Assembly: GCF_028595265.1 (NCBI RefSeq)
Contig: NZ_JAQQXP010000001.1
Coordinates: 868,001 to 932,000, forward strand
Length of the DNA stretch: 64,000 bases
Source: Alteromonas gilva
GTDB lineage: Bacteria > Pseudomonadota > Gammaproteobacteria > Enterobacterales > Alteromonadaceae
Reading direction: 5' to 3'
Position numbers and translations under genes: made by a program. The notes below the pieces were generated by a model, which was not told where the DNA came from, did no database searches, and saw nothing but the letters and a program-made list of their open reading frames with translations. The first letter of the stretch is position 1; each line of letters begins with the position of its first letter. Shown here in pieces: positions 1 to 9,019 of this stretch.

Positions 1-374
1 GCGGCCTGTCACAGGTGACTGCTAACTATTCGATGCGCGATGATGGTGGCATAAAAGTCATTAATCGCGGGTACAACGCCGAAACTAACCAGTGGGAGGA
101 AGCCGAGGGCAAGGCTTATTTTGTTGAAGATGACAGCACCGGGCATTTGAAAGTGTCTTTTTTTGGGCCATTTTATGCCAGCTATGTCATCGCTGAATTA
201 GATCAGGAGGGCTACACCTATTCGTTAGTTACTGGCCCTGATAAGTCCTATCTGTGGATTTTAGCGCGCACCCCTCATCCCTCGGAACAAACGATTGAGA
301 TGTTAGTGCAAAAGGCCCGGTCATTAGGTTATGACACAGAACAATTTATCTGGGTAGATCATAGCAATACATAA
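1..374 (+). CDS. blc: Outer-membrane lipocalin Blc family, 3' part only
   Basis: C-terminal part of a bacterial lipocalin, a small beta-barrel lipoprotein that binds fatty acids or lysophospholipids at the outer membrane. The frame is open from base 3, so the N-terminus and lipobox lie outside the window. Residues reading QVTANYSMRDDGGI, then VINRGYN and GKAYF, match the central lipocalin signature of E. coli Blc. The end, with YSLVTGPDKSYLWILARTP, matches the family's last strands and helix. The GTG at 15 is internal and not a real start. Family call is firm; the ligand is not known. Confidence 0.88.
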   Translation, partial: GLSQVTANYSMRDDGGIKVINRGYNAETNQWEEAEGKAYFVEDDSTGHLKVSFFGPFYASYVIAELDQEGYTYSLVTGPDKSYLWILARTPHPSEQTIEMLVQKARSLGYDTEQFIWVDHSNT

Positions 375-409
375 ATGAAAGCATTGTTAATCGTAAAGGT
401 TTTACCTTG

Positions 410-418
410 TGCTATACT
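410..418 (+). promoter_or_regulatory. Possible extended -10 promoter for the PhnA-like gene
   Basis: TGC followed by TATACT forms an extended -10 element 42 bases before the PhnA-like ATG. No good -35 lies at 16-18 bases; the nearest TTGTTA is 23 bases upstream. Read as a weak, extended -10 type promoter. Confidence 0.35.
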
Positions 419-459
419 CGCCGTTTTATTTATTTAGTAATTAAGAGCGGACGATTAAA

Positions 460-1017
460 ATGGCAAATGAGCAGGCTGTTTTTAAGCGGGCAAATCAGGC
501 CTGCGAACTGTGTGGTAGTAGCGATGGGCTGGGCATGTATGTAGTGCCAGAGTCTCCCGATGAGTCAGATAACAGCGCCATTGCCGTGTGTGCAACATGC
601 CTTGCGCAACTGACAGACGCGAGTTCAATAGATGCGACGCACTGGCGCTGCCTGAACGATGCCATGTGGTCGTCTGTGCCAGCTGTGCAAGTTGTCTCAT
701 GGCGCATGCTGAAGCAGTTGGAAGGTGAACCCTGGGCGCTTGATTTGCTCGACATGCTGTATCTGGACGACGACACACTCGCCTGGGCTAAAGCCGGTGT
801 TGATGACCGCGAACCAACGCTTGATAGCAATGGTGAAGCATTACAGGCCGGAGATACGGTACATCTGATTAAAGATTTAACTGTAAAAGGCGCAAACTTC
901 ACCGCCAAACGCGGTACGCCGGTGCGCAACATACGCCTAACGCAAAACCCTTTGCACATTGAGGGCAAGGTCAACGGACAAACTATCGTTATCATTGCTG
1001 CCTACACCAAAAAGTAA
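460..1017 (+). CDS. PhnA/YjdM-like zinc-ribbon protein
   Basis: A 185-residue protein of the PhnA (YjdM) family. Despite the name, this family is not shown to cleave phosphonates in most bacteria, and its role is unclear. An N-terminal zinc ribbon is visible: C15 and C18, then C44 and C47. The C-terminal PhnA domain is an SH3-like barrel (GEALQAGDTVHLIKDLTVKGAN, then GTPVRNIRLT and GKVNGQTIVI). It is longer than E. coli YjdM (111 aa), having an extra middle segment as in other marine gammaproteobacterial members. A purine-rich GAGCGGA precedes the ATG. It stands alone. Confidence 0.85.
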   Translation: MANEQAVFKRANQACELCGSSDGLGMYVVPESPDESDNSAIAVCATCLAQLTDASSIDATHWRCLNDAMWSSVPAVQVVSWRMLKQLEGEPWALDLLDMLYLDDDTLAWAKAGVDDREPTLDSNGEALQAGDTVHLIKDLTVKGANFTAKRGTPVRNIRLTQNPLHIEGKVNGQTIVIIAAYTKK

Positions 1018-1312
1018 CATTACGGCCGGGTCGGAACGCGAAAAAGTCGACGTGTTCACCCGGCATCGTGTTAATTACGAATATCTCTGGGTTTTAATCC
1101 TGTCCTGCACCCTACCTAATACATCCTGGTCGTGATATCCGCAATACCGCTGAATATACCTCTGTAAACGCCTCTGTTTGAATTGCAATTTATTGGTTAA
1201 AATTTGAGCTCAACAGATAGCCGTAATACACTGAATACCGTTTCAAGGGGGAGGCGTGGCCCTGCCCTTACAGAACGACCCTCCACGGTCTGCATGAAAT
1301 AAGGAGATGACC

Positions 1313-2029
1313 ATGCTATTAAGATGCCTCTTTTACGCGTTGCTTTTTGCTTGTTTTAGCGTTTTTGCTAACCCCAATGACTTGTTTGAGCGTCTTGCTG
1401 AAAAAGCCCGAATGGGAAATGCTGAGGCGAAGTACCATTTAGCGATGATGCACAACAACGGTATCGGAACTGAAAAATCTGCACAAAGAGCGTTTGCGTT
1501 ATTTACTGAGGCTGCCAGAGAAGGTAGCGCCCTGGCCCATTACAAGGTCGGCTGCTACTTAAACGGACAGTTTGGACAGCTGGATGGCATGACGCTTGAC
1601 GCTAATAAAGCCCTGGAACACAAGCTGGTAGCTGCACAAGCGGGCTATAGTCTTGCACAAAATGATGTTGCAGGTTTGTACTATCAACGTGGCGATATTG
1701 ATAGCGCAATAAAATGGATCCAGCGTGCCGCTGAACAGGGCATGCCGCGCGCACTGGCGAGCCTGATTGGTGTGTACATGAAACCCGGCAGTGAGCTTGA
1801 AAATCGCTCTCTTGCTTACACAAATATATTAAAGCTACAGAAAATAATGCCTGGTATTGCTCAGCTGGAGGCACAGCTTGAAAAGCTTGCCGCAGGTTTA
1901 ACCGCGGCAGAAATTGCCCAAATTGAAGATGAGGTTGCCGGGTGGCAGCCACAGCCGACTGCGTTGACGCAAAAAGCACAACTGGGGATTAGCAGGGCCC
2001 GGCAAGTGGCGGAGTCAGACGCTGGTTAA
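1313..2029 (+). CDS. Secreted Sel1-repeat protein
   Basis: Protein of 238 residues with a signal peptide (hydrophobic LLRCLFYALLFACFSVFAN) followed by Sel1-like TPR repeats, with AEAKYHLAMMHNNGIG as the clearest unit, then ALAHYKVGCYLNG and AQNDVAGLYYQRGD. Sel1 repeats form alpha-solenoids used in protein-protein contacts, so a periplasmic scaffold role is likely but the partner is unknown. AAGGAG at 1301-1306 directly abuts the ATG at 1307. The ATG at 1313 sits 6 bases from it and is the better start. The upstream 290 bases carry no recognisable gene. Confidence 0.7.
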   Translation: MLLRCLFYALLFACFSVFANPNDLFERLAEKARMGNAEAKYHLAMMHNNGIGTEKSAQRAFALFTEAAREGSALAHYKVGCYLNGQFGQLDGMTLDANKALEHKLVAAQAGYSLAQNDVAGLYYQRGDIDSAIKWIQRAAEQGMPRALASLIGVYMKPGSELENRSLAYTNILKLQKIMPGIAQLEAQLEKLAAGLTAAEIAQIEDEVAGWQPQPTALTQKAQLGISRARQVAESDAG

Positions 2030-2038
2030 GTAAATTGT

Positions 2039-3562
2039 TTACTGAGCTTGCGTTACTGTGCTCAGCAGCGTCGCTGGCGAAAATTGCCAGTAAGCGCTGA
2101 GACGGCACAGCGACAAATGCTCAGCAAATGACCGGGTCAGCTCCGGCGCTTTTGGCGTGAGCTTGAATGCGCGATAAAACAACCATGAGCTGAGTGTTAC
2201 CTGGCGCTCTTGCTGTGCTCTTTGGGCTAATTTGGTCAGCAGTACGCTCAGTTTTTCGGGCGATAAAAAGCGCATATTGACTAAGTCAGTAAACAGAAAT
2301 ATTTGAATCGCTTCTACCGATACTTCGGAGCGTGAAATCGCCCCTAGCAGTGCATAATAAAAACGTTCTGCCTGGGCATGCTCGTTGAGTTCCCGGTAAC
2401 ACAAAGCGATCGCTAACAACTGCACCGGTTCAAGCTGGCTACTGCGGGTGCTCATTTGGGTTAACTGTTCGAGCAGCTCATCGGTGGTTCTGACTTGGGC
2501 CAAGGTATCCCGGACCATCTCTATATAAGGAATAAAACTGGCAAAATTATGTTTGTCGTCCTGCCACTGTTCACTTTCTATCAGACTGTTTAACTGACTT
2601 AACGAATACTCAAATGAGGCGTGTTCCCGCGGGTAATGGGTCATGGCCATAATGGCGCAGCACATCATGCCGACTATTACCGTTGAACGATAAAACGGGT
2701 CCCTCTCATGGGCGGTCAGTTTTGCAGACAGGTACGCAATCCCTTTTTGTACGGTTCCCTCCAGTGCTATCAATTGACCTTTTAAGCTGACTTCAGACGC
2801 CTCCAGCGCGGCGTAGGGCAATTGATCGAAAAGTGCTAGTGCTCCGGCCAGCTCACCATTCATCAGTTTAAGTAACATGCGATAAAAAACGACTTTCTTG
2901 AGCAACAGTCGCTGGTTTATTGCCTCTTTCAGTGTGTCGTTAAACTGCATTTCAGCGCCAAACAAAAAACTCAGATGTAAGCCGTGCAATAAGCGTAGTT
3001 CGGTGTTTTTAAGTCTACTGACTAATTTTAGCGCCATAGCCGGACGCCACAGGCGCAGTGCCAGTTCGATTTTAAGCAGTGTCGCGTCATCGCCATACTG
3101 CTGAGGCACTTTTTTCAAGAGTGAAATAAGCCCGGCCGGGTGATAGAGCTTCGCCTCATGCAGTGCCTGCCAAATCGGAGTTAAACGCGCCCTGAAGGAA
3201 AATACTTCCGCTAAGGCATAGTTGAGTTTTTCTGCCTCAATAGGCGTGGTTAACACATGCGCCGACGACGCCAGTAGCGGCATATTGGCGCGCACACCGA
3301 CCACCGATGAAGTCACAAAAATAACCTTGGTCCAGGGGCAAAGCAGACCGACTCGTTTTAGCAGTCTAACGAGTTCCAGCCCTGAGTAAGTGGTTGCTAA
3401 ATTAACCCCCACAATTAACGCATCGCACTTTTGCAGGTGAGGCGAGTTTAAAACTTCAGCCCCGTGTTGGTACGCGACAACCCGATGTGACCCGGACAGT
3501 CGCAACAATCGCAGCAGGGTTTGGCGTGATTGCTGATTGTCTTCAACAACAATGATATTCAT
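2039..3562 (-). CDS. Response-regulator-like protein with degenerate receiver and helical-repeat C-terminus
   Basis: Protein of 507 residues. Residues 1-125 form a CheY-like receiver: acidic pocket E7-D8, beta-4 VIFVTSS, and a GLEL after the usual phosphorylation loop. The phosphoacceptor Asp is replaced by Gly52 (context ALIVGVNL) and the conserved Lys by Thr106 (LTTPIE), so it is probably not phosphorylated in the usual way. Residues about 130-507 are all-helical, TPR-like (AMALKLVSRLKN, AGALALFDQLPYA, AERFYYALLGA), with no DNA-binding or enzymatic output domain. It converges on the Sel1 gene (9-base gap). A scaffold or adaptor role is inferred. Confidence 0.75.
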   Translation of the reverse strand: MNIIVVEDNQQSRQTLLRLLRLSGSHRVVAYQHGAEVLNSPHLQKCDALIVGVNLATTYSGLELVRLLKRVGLLCPWTKVIFVTSSVVGVRANMPLLASSAHVLTTPIEAEKLNYALAEVFSFRARLTPIWQALHEAKLYHPAGLISLLKKVPQQYGDDATLLKIELALRLWRPAMALKLVSRLKNTELRLLHGLHLSFLFGAEMQFNDTLKEAINQRLLLKKVVFYRMLLKLMNGELAGALALFDQLPYAALEASEVSLKGQLIALEGTVQKGIAYLSAKLTAHERDPFYRSTVIVGMMCCAIMAMTHYPREHASFEYSLSQLNSLIESEQWQDDKHNFASFIPYIEMVRDTLAQVRTTDELLEQLTQMSTRSSQLEPVQLLAIALCYRELNEHAQAERFYYALLGAISRSEVSVEAIQIFLFTDLVNMRFLSPEKLSVLLTKLAQRAQQERQVTLSSWLFYRAFKLTPKAPELTRSFAEHLSLCRLSAYWQFSPATLLSTVTQAQ

Positions 3563-3711
3563 TTTTTTAGGTTCGTACTTTAAGCGCTGAATGTCAGTGT
3601 AAGCATAGCAGTCAGATTATTGGTCAGGCTCAGTTTGTTAAAAATATTGTTCACCACAGGCTTTTAAGCTGTGAGGCTTAAGCATTAACAACATCACTAC
3701 GCGACAACAGC

Positions 3712-3759
3712 AAAAAAGCCCCGGCTTAGCGGCAGTGGTAATTTCTTGTAGTCGGGGCT
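3712..3759 (-). terminator. Rho-independent terminator after the sialidase-fold gene
   Basis: AGCCCCG (3717-3723) pairs with CGGGGCT (3753-3759). On the minus strand the stem is followed by TTTTTT (3712-3717 complement). It lies about 30 bases past the stop of the 3789-4955 gene. The loop is long (29 bases) but can fold internally. Confidence 0.75.
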
Positions 3760-3788
3760 CACAATACACGTGTTAGCGCCGTTTAACC

Positions 3789-4955
3789 CTAGCGTTGGGC
3801 GCTACTGATAAATTGAGCCAGATCCAGTCGTGTTACAGCAATATCTTCTTTATTGACTGCATAGCTGACCCACAGGGCGTTTTTCCACACATAGCTTTTG
3901 GGATAGCTGTAGCCGGCGCGTTTGTATTTACCCGCATATTGCATAGCAGGCAGGGTATCTTTATCGCGCAGAATATAGGCTGAAGTAAAGTACTCACCGG
4001 TTGGGCTCACGGCGATGACTAACGGCATTCTTGTTTTATTACCGGTCGGGTTATTGACTATGTAAGCACTGCCATCCGGCAGATTGCCAGCACTTTGTTT
4101 GGCCCTGGAGTCGGGAAAGTTGGTGGTAGTAACCGGCGACCACGTCTGGCCATTATCATTGCTCCTGGCGGCGAGTATCCGGTAGCTGCTACCCTGATCC
4201 CGGAACGTCATTACCACTTCATTATTACGGGTTAGAAACCACGAGGGTTCGAGCTCGCGGCTGATACTACCGTCAAAGGGCAGGTTATTGAAGTCTGCTG
4301 CCTGCCAACCCGAAATGGCGAGCGGATCATCGGTATAAAAAGGCGTTGCAACCAGGCCCGGCTGGTGATGAATGGCAGTAAGCACTCTGCCAGAGGGCAA
4401 TGACTTTAAATCTTGCTCAATAATGCCTTTAACGGGTTTCTCCTGGTTGTTAAGGACCGGCTTAAATTCACTCCAGTTCTCACCATCCTGGCTCAGGGCA
4501 TATTCAACATGTCCGGCTTTGGGAGTGAGATTTTCAGGCCATACATTAATAAAAGCAACCAGCGTTTTGCTGTCTGACCACCACCCGCCACTGGTAACAA
4601 TGGCGCCGTCACGTTGGGGCGCCAGTATCGAAGGCGCGCGCCATGCCATGCCATCCTGACTGGTGCTATAAGTGACATGGGTATCCGGTCCGTCCTCGTC
4701 TTTAGCAGAGGTTTGCCACTGACAGTAAAGTTTGCCTTTAAAGGCAAATAATACCGCGCCATGATTGTATTGGGCGACCTTTTCTGCGGCGCTAAATACC
4801 CTGTAGTGCGCGACGCCTCTGGCATGGGGCAACCCCAGCGAGTCAGGTCTGGTGGTATCAATAAGACCGTCGGCAACCGTTAGCACCGGCGGTGTTGCCG
4901 CTACCACAACAGCACATTGTAGTAATCCGATTATGGCCAGAAATATCTTCAGCAT
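3789..4955 (-). CDS. Secreted sialidase-fold (BNR-type) protein
   Basis: A 388-residue exported protein with a signal peptide ending near VVVAA (about residue 20). Several Asp-box-like repeats characteristic of six-bladed sialidase-like beta-propellers are visible: YSTSQDGMAWRAPS, YALSQDGENWSEFKP and ARSNDNGQTWSPV. This fold covers exo-alpha-sialidases and other glycan-acting or glycan-binding proteins. The complete Arg triad and Tyr/Glu nucleophile of a true sialidase could not be placed, so substrate and activity are open. Monocistronic, with its own terminator, divergent from the membrane-protein gene at 5149. Confidence 0.7.
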   Translation of the reverse strand: MLKIFLAIIGLLQCAVVVAATPPVLTVADGLIDTTRPDSLGLPHARGVAHYRVFSAAEKVAQYNHGAVLFAFKGKLYCQWQTSAKDEDGPDTHVTYSTSQDGMAWRAPSILAPQRDGAIVTSGGWWSDSKTLVAFINVWPENLTPKAGHVEYALSQDGENWSEFKPVLNNQEKPVKGIIEQDLKSLPSGRVLTAIHHQPGLVATPFYTDDPLAISGWQAADFNNLPFDGSISRELEPSWFLTRNNEVVMTFRDQGSSYRILAARSNDNGQTWSPVTTTNFPDSRAKQSAGNLPDGSAYIVNNPTGNKTRMPLVIAVSPTGEYFTSAYILRDKDTLPAMQYAGKYKRAGYSYPKSYVWKNALWVSYAVNKEDIAVTRLDLAQFISSAQR

Positions 4956-5148
4956 GGTTATCTCAGTATCAGGTTAAAGGTTGATTATAAACAGCGTATG
5001 GCAATGCGTCATAACGTGTATCCGGCGTTTGAGCAAAGAAGACAAGACAATCAGTTTCTTATTACAACCATCTATGGTTTAACATTACCAGCCCGAAGAG
5101 TGTGAACGGCTATTTTTAAGGTTGTATGAGCCAAATAAGGAACAAAGT

Positions 5149-5703
5149 ATGAGTCTTAACAGGACGCTTGAGGAACAGCGTAAAGATTTTGCCGCGAGAC
5201 GTTTAATCGCCACACCTATTGCCGGATTAATCGCCTGGACGGTGGTTGCGGTTGGTGCATTGTTTTTAGGGCCAGTGGGCAAATCGTTACTGCTCTTTGT
5301 GGCCACCGGTTCCATTGTTTATCTGGGTATTCTGGTCTCCAAGTTAACCGGCGAAGATTTTCTGGACAAGTCCCGCCCCAAAAATACCTTTGATACGTTA
5401 TTCATGTATTCGGTAGGCATGGCAGTACTGGTTTATGCGATTGCTATTCCATTTTTTATGCTTGACCACACTTCACTTCCCCTGTCTGTAGGAGTACTTA
5501 CCGGTTTAATGTGGCTACCCATTTCGTGGATTATTCAGCATTGGATTGGCATTGTGCATGGCGTATTGCGAACCGTGCTGGTCGTCGGTGCCTGGTACCT
5601 TTTCCCTGAACAGCGCTTTTTAGCTATCCCGGTGGTAATTATTGTTTTGTATCTGTTCGCGATAGTTGTGTTGGAGAAACGCTGGCGCGCCTTATCAAAA
5701 TAA
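5149..5703 (+). CDS. Multi-pass inner-membrane protein, function unknown
   Basis: Protein of 184 residues with about six hydrophobic segments, including LIAGLIAWTVVAVGALFLG-like, SLLLFVATGSIVYLGIL, MYSVGMAVLVYAIAIPFFML, LSVGVLTGLMWLPISWII and FLAIPVVIIVLYLFAIVVLE. The short N-terminus is charged (LNRTLEEQRKDFAARR). The ATG at 5149 is preceded by ATAAGG about 8 bases away and is preferred to an earlier in-frame TTG at 5122. No catalytic motif was recognised. It is a single gene between divergent and co-directional neighbours. Function not assigned. Confidence 0.65.
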   Translation: MSLNRTLEEQRKDFAARRLIATPIAGLIAWTVVAVGALFLGPVGKSLLLFVATGSIVYLGILVSKLTGEDFLDKSRPKNTFDTLFMYSVGMAVLVYAIAIPFFMLDHTSLPLSVGVLTGLMWLPISWIIQHWIGIVHGVLRTVLVVGAWYLFPEQRFLAIPVVIIVLYLFAIVVLEKRWRALSK

Positions 5704-5863
5704 AGTTAGCCATGTTCAGTGCCTGTCCTGTTTGGCCGGCCCTGTTTGAGCATGCTGAGGCTGCTGTTCCCGCTGCCTGTTGAATTGCGGCGCCTGTCAG
5801 GAAGCCCGTCGGCCATGCTTGCGATAAACGTTGGGCAAAGTTCAACACGCCTGCGGGTAAAGT

Positions 5864-5872
5864 TGCTATAAT
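5864..5872 (+). promoter_or_regulatory. Extended -10 promoter of pyrC
   Basis: TGC-TATAAT, a perfect -10 hexamer with extended TG motif, lies 43 bases upstream of the pyrC ATG, with CCCC directly after it. No good -35 is at 17 bases. A GGGG at 5906-5909 is the likely Shine-Dalgarno. E. coli pyrC uses start-site switching with a hairpin over the ribosome site, but the C tract here lies before the expected +1, so that mechanism is not shown. Confidence 0.55.
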
Positions 5873-5915
5873 CCCCGACTGATTTTAACCACGCGCTTAG
5901 TATTTGGGGCTTTTT

Positions 5916-6947
5916 ATGCAGTCTATTACCATCCGTCAGCCAGATGACTGGCATCTTCATTTTCGCGACAATGAAATGTTAGCCGAAACCGTACCTGCTA
6001 CTGCGCGCTGTTTTGCGCGGGCAATCGTTATGCCCAACCTGGTACCACCGGTCACCACCGCAGCGCTGGCAATGGAATACAAAGAACGCATTTTAGCGGC
6101 GCGTCCACAGGGGAGTCAGTTTGAACCGCTGATGACCTTGTATCTCACTAATGAAACAACGCCTGAGGCAATTACCGCCGCCAAAACTGCCGGTGTGGTT
6201 GCTTGCAAACTTTATCCCGCCGGGGCCACGACCAACTCCGATGCCGCGGTAAAGGGCATTGATGCCTTGTATCCGGTTTTTGAGCAAATGCAAAAAGAAG
6301 GCATGTTGCTGTTAATCCATGGTGAGGTAACCGAATCGCATATCGATATATTCGATCGTGAAAAAGTGTTTATCGACCAATACATGATTAAGATCGTTAA
6401 TGATTTTCCAGCGCTTAAAGTTGTGTTTGAGCACATTACTACCGCCGATGCGGCAAATTTTGTGCTGGCCCAGAAAGACAACGTCGCAGCGACCATAACG
6501 CCGCAACATTTATTGCTTAATCGCAACGATCTGCTGGTGGGAGGCGTCCGTCCGCACAATTACTGCTTGCCGGTATTAAAGCGCAACACACATCAGGCCC
6601 GTCTGCGCGAAGTGGTGGCCAGCGGTGCGACCCAATTCTTTTTGGGTACAGACTCGGCACCACATGCTAAGCACCGCAAGGAAAACGCCTGTGGTTGCGC
6701 GGGTTGCTACAGTGCCTGGAGTGCCATCGAGCTTTATGCGGAAGTATTTGAGCAATTAGGCGCGTTAGATAAATTTGAAGCTTTCGCCAGCGAAAATGGC
6801 CCGGATTTTTATGGGCTGCCGCGCAATGAAAGCACTATTACACTGGTCAAAGAATCCTGGCAGGTACCTGAACTGGTTACCCTGGCCGATGGTACCGATA
6901 TGGTACCTTTCTTTGCTGGTCAAACACTTAGCTGGAAACTGGCATAA
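5916..6947 (+). CDS. pyrC: Dihydroorotase
   Basis: PyrC catalyses the reversible cyclisation of N-carbamoyl-aspartate to dihydroorotate in pyrimidine synthesis, in the cytosol. The 343-residue protein matches the class II enzyme of E. coli (about 348). Visible zinc ligands and catalytic residues are H13 and H15 (WHLHFRD), the carbamylated K98 (CKLYPAGATT), H135 (IHGEV), H173 (FEHITT) and D246 (GTDSAPH). The ATG at 5916 gives the family N-terminus QSITIRQPDDWHLHFRD; the upstream TTG at 5904 is unnecessary. dbpA follows 7 bases downstream. Confidence 0.97.
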   Translation: MQSITIRQPDDWHLHFRDNEMLAETVPATARCFARAIVMPNLVPPVTTAALAMEYKERILAARPQGSQFEPLMTLYLTNETTPEAITAAKTAGVVACKLYPAGATTNSDAAVKGIDALYPVFEQMQKEGMLLLIHGEVTESHIDIFDREKVFIDQYMIKIVNDFPALKVVFEHITTADAANFVLAQKDNVAATITPQHLLLNRNDLLVGGVRPHNYCLPVLKRNTHQARLREVVASGATQFFLGTDSAPHAKHRKENACGCAGCYSAWSAIELYAEVFEQLGALDKFEAFASENGPDFYGLPRNESTITLVKESWQVPELVTLADGTDMVPFFAGQTLSWKLA

Positions 6948-6954
6948 TCTATTT

Positions 6955-8328
6955 ATGAGCACACAATTTAGCGATTTTGGACTACGTCCTGAACTGATCA
7001 CTGCAATTTCACGGGCCGGATTCGCCGAGCCTCGCCCGGTGCAGGCCGCAACTCTACCCGCAGTACTGGCGGGTAAAGATGTACTCGGACAGGCGCAAAC
7101 CGGGTCCGGAAAAACCCTCGCTTTTGCTGCAGGCTGTTTGCAACAGCTTGATGCCAATAAGAATGCGGTTCAGGCTATAGTGCTATGCCCCACCAGAGAG
7201 CTGGCTGAACAGGTCGCTGAGCAATGCCGGTTGTTGGCCAAAGAGATGCCCAACCTGAAAGTGCTGACACTTTGCGGCGGCCAGCCAATGGGCCCGCAGA
7301 TTGCCTCATTGCGACATGGTTGTCACATTATTGTGGGAACGCCTGGCCGGGTGATGGATCATGTCTTAAAGCGTCGTATTTCAATGAAGCATTTAAAAGT
7401 GCGCGTGTTTGATGAAGCTGACCGTATGCTGGATATGGGCTTTACCGATGATCTGGCAGTGATTTTCAGCGGCTTGCGAAAGCCGGTGCAAACGTTGTTC
7501 TTTTCGGCCACGTTTAGCGAGGCAACGACTGAGTTGGCGCAACAGTATTTGCGCGAGCCGGAAAACATTAAAGTTGACTCTGCACAGCGGGCTAATGTGA
7601 GCGAACTCGTTTACGAAGTGGATGATCAGCATCGCTTTACAGCATTAAAAGCATTGCTGACGACCGAGCAACCCAATAGCGCCATGGTTTTCTGCCGGAT
7701 GAAAAAAACCGCCCAGGAAGTGGCTGATCTGCTCGCCGCCGAGGGCTTTGTTGCCGCGGCGATACAAGGCGATATGGAACAGGTCGAGCGGAACCGTGTG
7801 CTGATGCGTTTTGCCAGTGATTGTCTGAACGTACTGGTGGCAACCGATGTTGCAGCAAGAGGACTGGATATAGCCGGTGTTGACTGCGTTATAAATTATG
7901 AAGTCAGTGAGCAACCCGAAGCGCATATTCACCGTATTGGTCGCGCCGGACGCGCTCAGCAACCCGGCACGGCGTATACCCTTAAGAGCGAAAGCGAAAA
8001 TGGTTTGCTGGCCGCCATTGAGATCCACACCAAACAGGATTTTAAAAAGAAAAGCGCCCAGGGATTGCGTTTTCATGCCAGTCGAATTGTGGCGCCCGAG
8101 TTTGTTTGTATTAACTTAAACGAAGGTAAAAAGGCCAAACTGCGCCCCGGCGATATTTTAGGTGCGCTCACCAAAGATGCCGATGTGCCGGGTGAGGATA
8201 TCGGTAAAATTAAAGTGCAGGCGAACGAAAGTTTCGTTGCGGTAAAAGTACGCAGCGTTAAACGCGCGTTGAAACTATTCCGGGAAGGTAAGATTAAAGG
8301 TAAGCGGGTTAGAGCATTTAAACTATAA
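6955..8328 (+). CDS. dbpA: ATP-dependent RNA helicase DbpA
   Basis: DEAD-box helicase of 457 residues, the same length as E. coli DbpA, which binds hairpin 92 of 23S rRNA and acts late in 50S assembly. Motifs in order: Q-motif region RPVQAATLPA, Walker A AQTGSGKT (47-54), PTRELAEQV, TPGRVMDH, DEAD in VFDEADRMLD, SAT in FFSATF, then ATDVAARGLD and HRIGRAGRA. The C-terminal DbpA RNA-binding domain (CINLNEGKKAKLRPGDILGAL, DIGKIKVQ, GKIKGKRVRAF) supports DbpA over other DEAD proteins. ATG 6955 gives the family N-terminus; the open frame further upstream overlaps pyrC and is not used. Confidence 0.95.
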   Translation: MSTQFSDFGLRPELITAISRAGFAEPRPVQAATLPAVLAGKDVLGQAQTGSGKTLAFAAGCLQQLDANKNAVQAIVLCPTRELAEQVAEQCRLLAKEMPNLKVLTLCGGQPMGPQIASLRHGCHIIVGTPGRVMDHVLKRRISMKHLKVRVFDEADRMLDMGFTDDLAVIFSGLRKPVQTLFFSATFSEATTELAQQYLREPENIKVDSAQRANVSELVYEVDDQHRFTALKALLTTEQPNSAMVFCRMKKTAQEVADLLAAEGFVAAAIQGDMEQVERNRVLMRFASDCLNVLVATDVAARGLDIAGVDCVINYEVSEQPEAHIHRIGRAGRAQQPGTAYTLKSESENGLLAAIEIHTKQDFKKKSAQGLRFHASRIVAPEFVCINLNEGKKAKLRPGDILGALTKDADVPGEDIGKIKVQANESFVAVKVRSVKRALKLFREGKIKGKRVRAFKL

Positions 8329-8338
8329 GGAGGATTGT

Positions 8339-8746
8339 ATGGTCGGTGAAACAGATTTAACCACGCTATTGGTTGGCTTAAAGCCGATATTGCAGCCTGA
8401 GCCTTATGTTTTTGTCAGCGTATTAGTGCTCGACACCGAGGTGTTTGAGCGCTTAAATCCGAAGGTGCTGTTCCGCGAAAAAGAAGGGGTTACCCTGGTG
8501 CTGCTGCAATCGGTGGCCGATGCCGAGGGTTTTACCTATGAGACTGTTTTTAACTGTATTACCTGTGAAATTCATTCAAGCTTAGAGGCCGTTGGCCTTA
8601 CCGCAGCGATGTCGCAGGCCCTCACTAAAGTCGGGATTAGTGCCAACGTCATCGCGGCGTTTTACCATGATCATATCTTTGTGCCACAGCGTGATGCGCA
8701 TAATGCAATGGCGGCATTAAATAGCTTAGTCGCCGAGTATAACTGA
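8339..8746 (+). CDS. ACT-domain protein
   Basis: Small cytosolic protein of 135 residues from the ACT-domain family found in many proteobacteria. ACT domains are beta-alpha-beta-beta-alpha-beta ligand sensors, often for amino acids. The pattern VFVSVLVL ... EGVTLVLLQSVADAEGFTYETVFNCITCEIHSSLEAVGLTAAMSQALTKVGISANVIAAFYHDHIFVP is typical, with the HDHIFVP end conserved. It starts at ATG 8339 after AAGGAGG, 10 bases past the dbpA stop, so the two are probably cotranscribed. Ligand and partner unknown. Confidence 0.8.
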   Translation: MVGETDLTTLLVGLKPILQPEPYVFVSVLVLDTEVFERLNPKVLFREKEGVTLVLLQSVADAEGFTYETVFNCITCEIHSSLEAVGLTAAMSQALTKVGISANVIAAFYHDHIFVPQRDAHNAMAALNSLVAEYN

Positions 8747-9019
8747 CCGACTCACTGAGCGGGCTTATCGCCATTTGGTGAGTCCGGCTGTGTCTGATGC
8801 CCCTTCAGTCACTATTGGTTACCCGTCACTCCCAGGACCGCCAATCAATTTCCTGCCAATCAATTGCCAGGCAAACCGTCAGCAGTTGAGCTAATCCTGT
8901 GCAACAATAATGACCTGCCCAAAAACCTCGCCGTTTAAGTGCTTTGGTCAGATCAGGCGGCGCGACTGGACGGGCGCATGTTCACCGTGCATGATAGGTG
9001 TAATCAGGAGGATGATACG

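Noticed and set aside
1025..1064. GCCGGGT/ACCCGGC inverted repeat after the PhnA-like gene
   Set aside because: 7-bp stem with a 26-base loop and no T-run; too weak to call a terminator.
5867..5909. E. coli-like pyrC start-site-switch attenuation
   Set aside because: The C tract abuts the -10 and would lie before the transcript start, so pairing with the GGGG ribosome site in mRNA is not supported.
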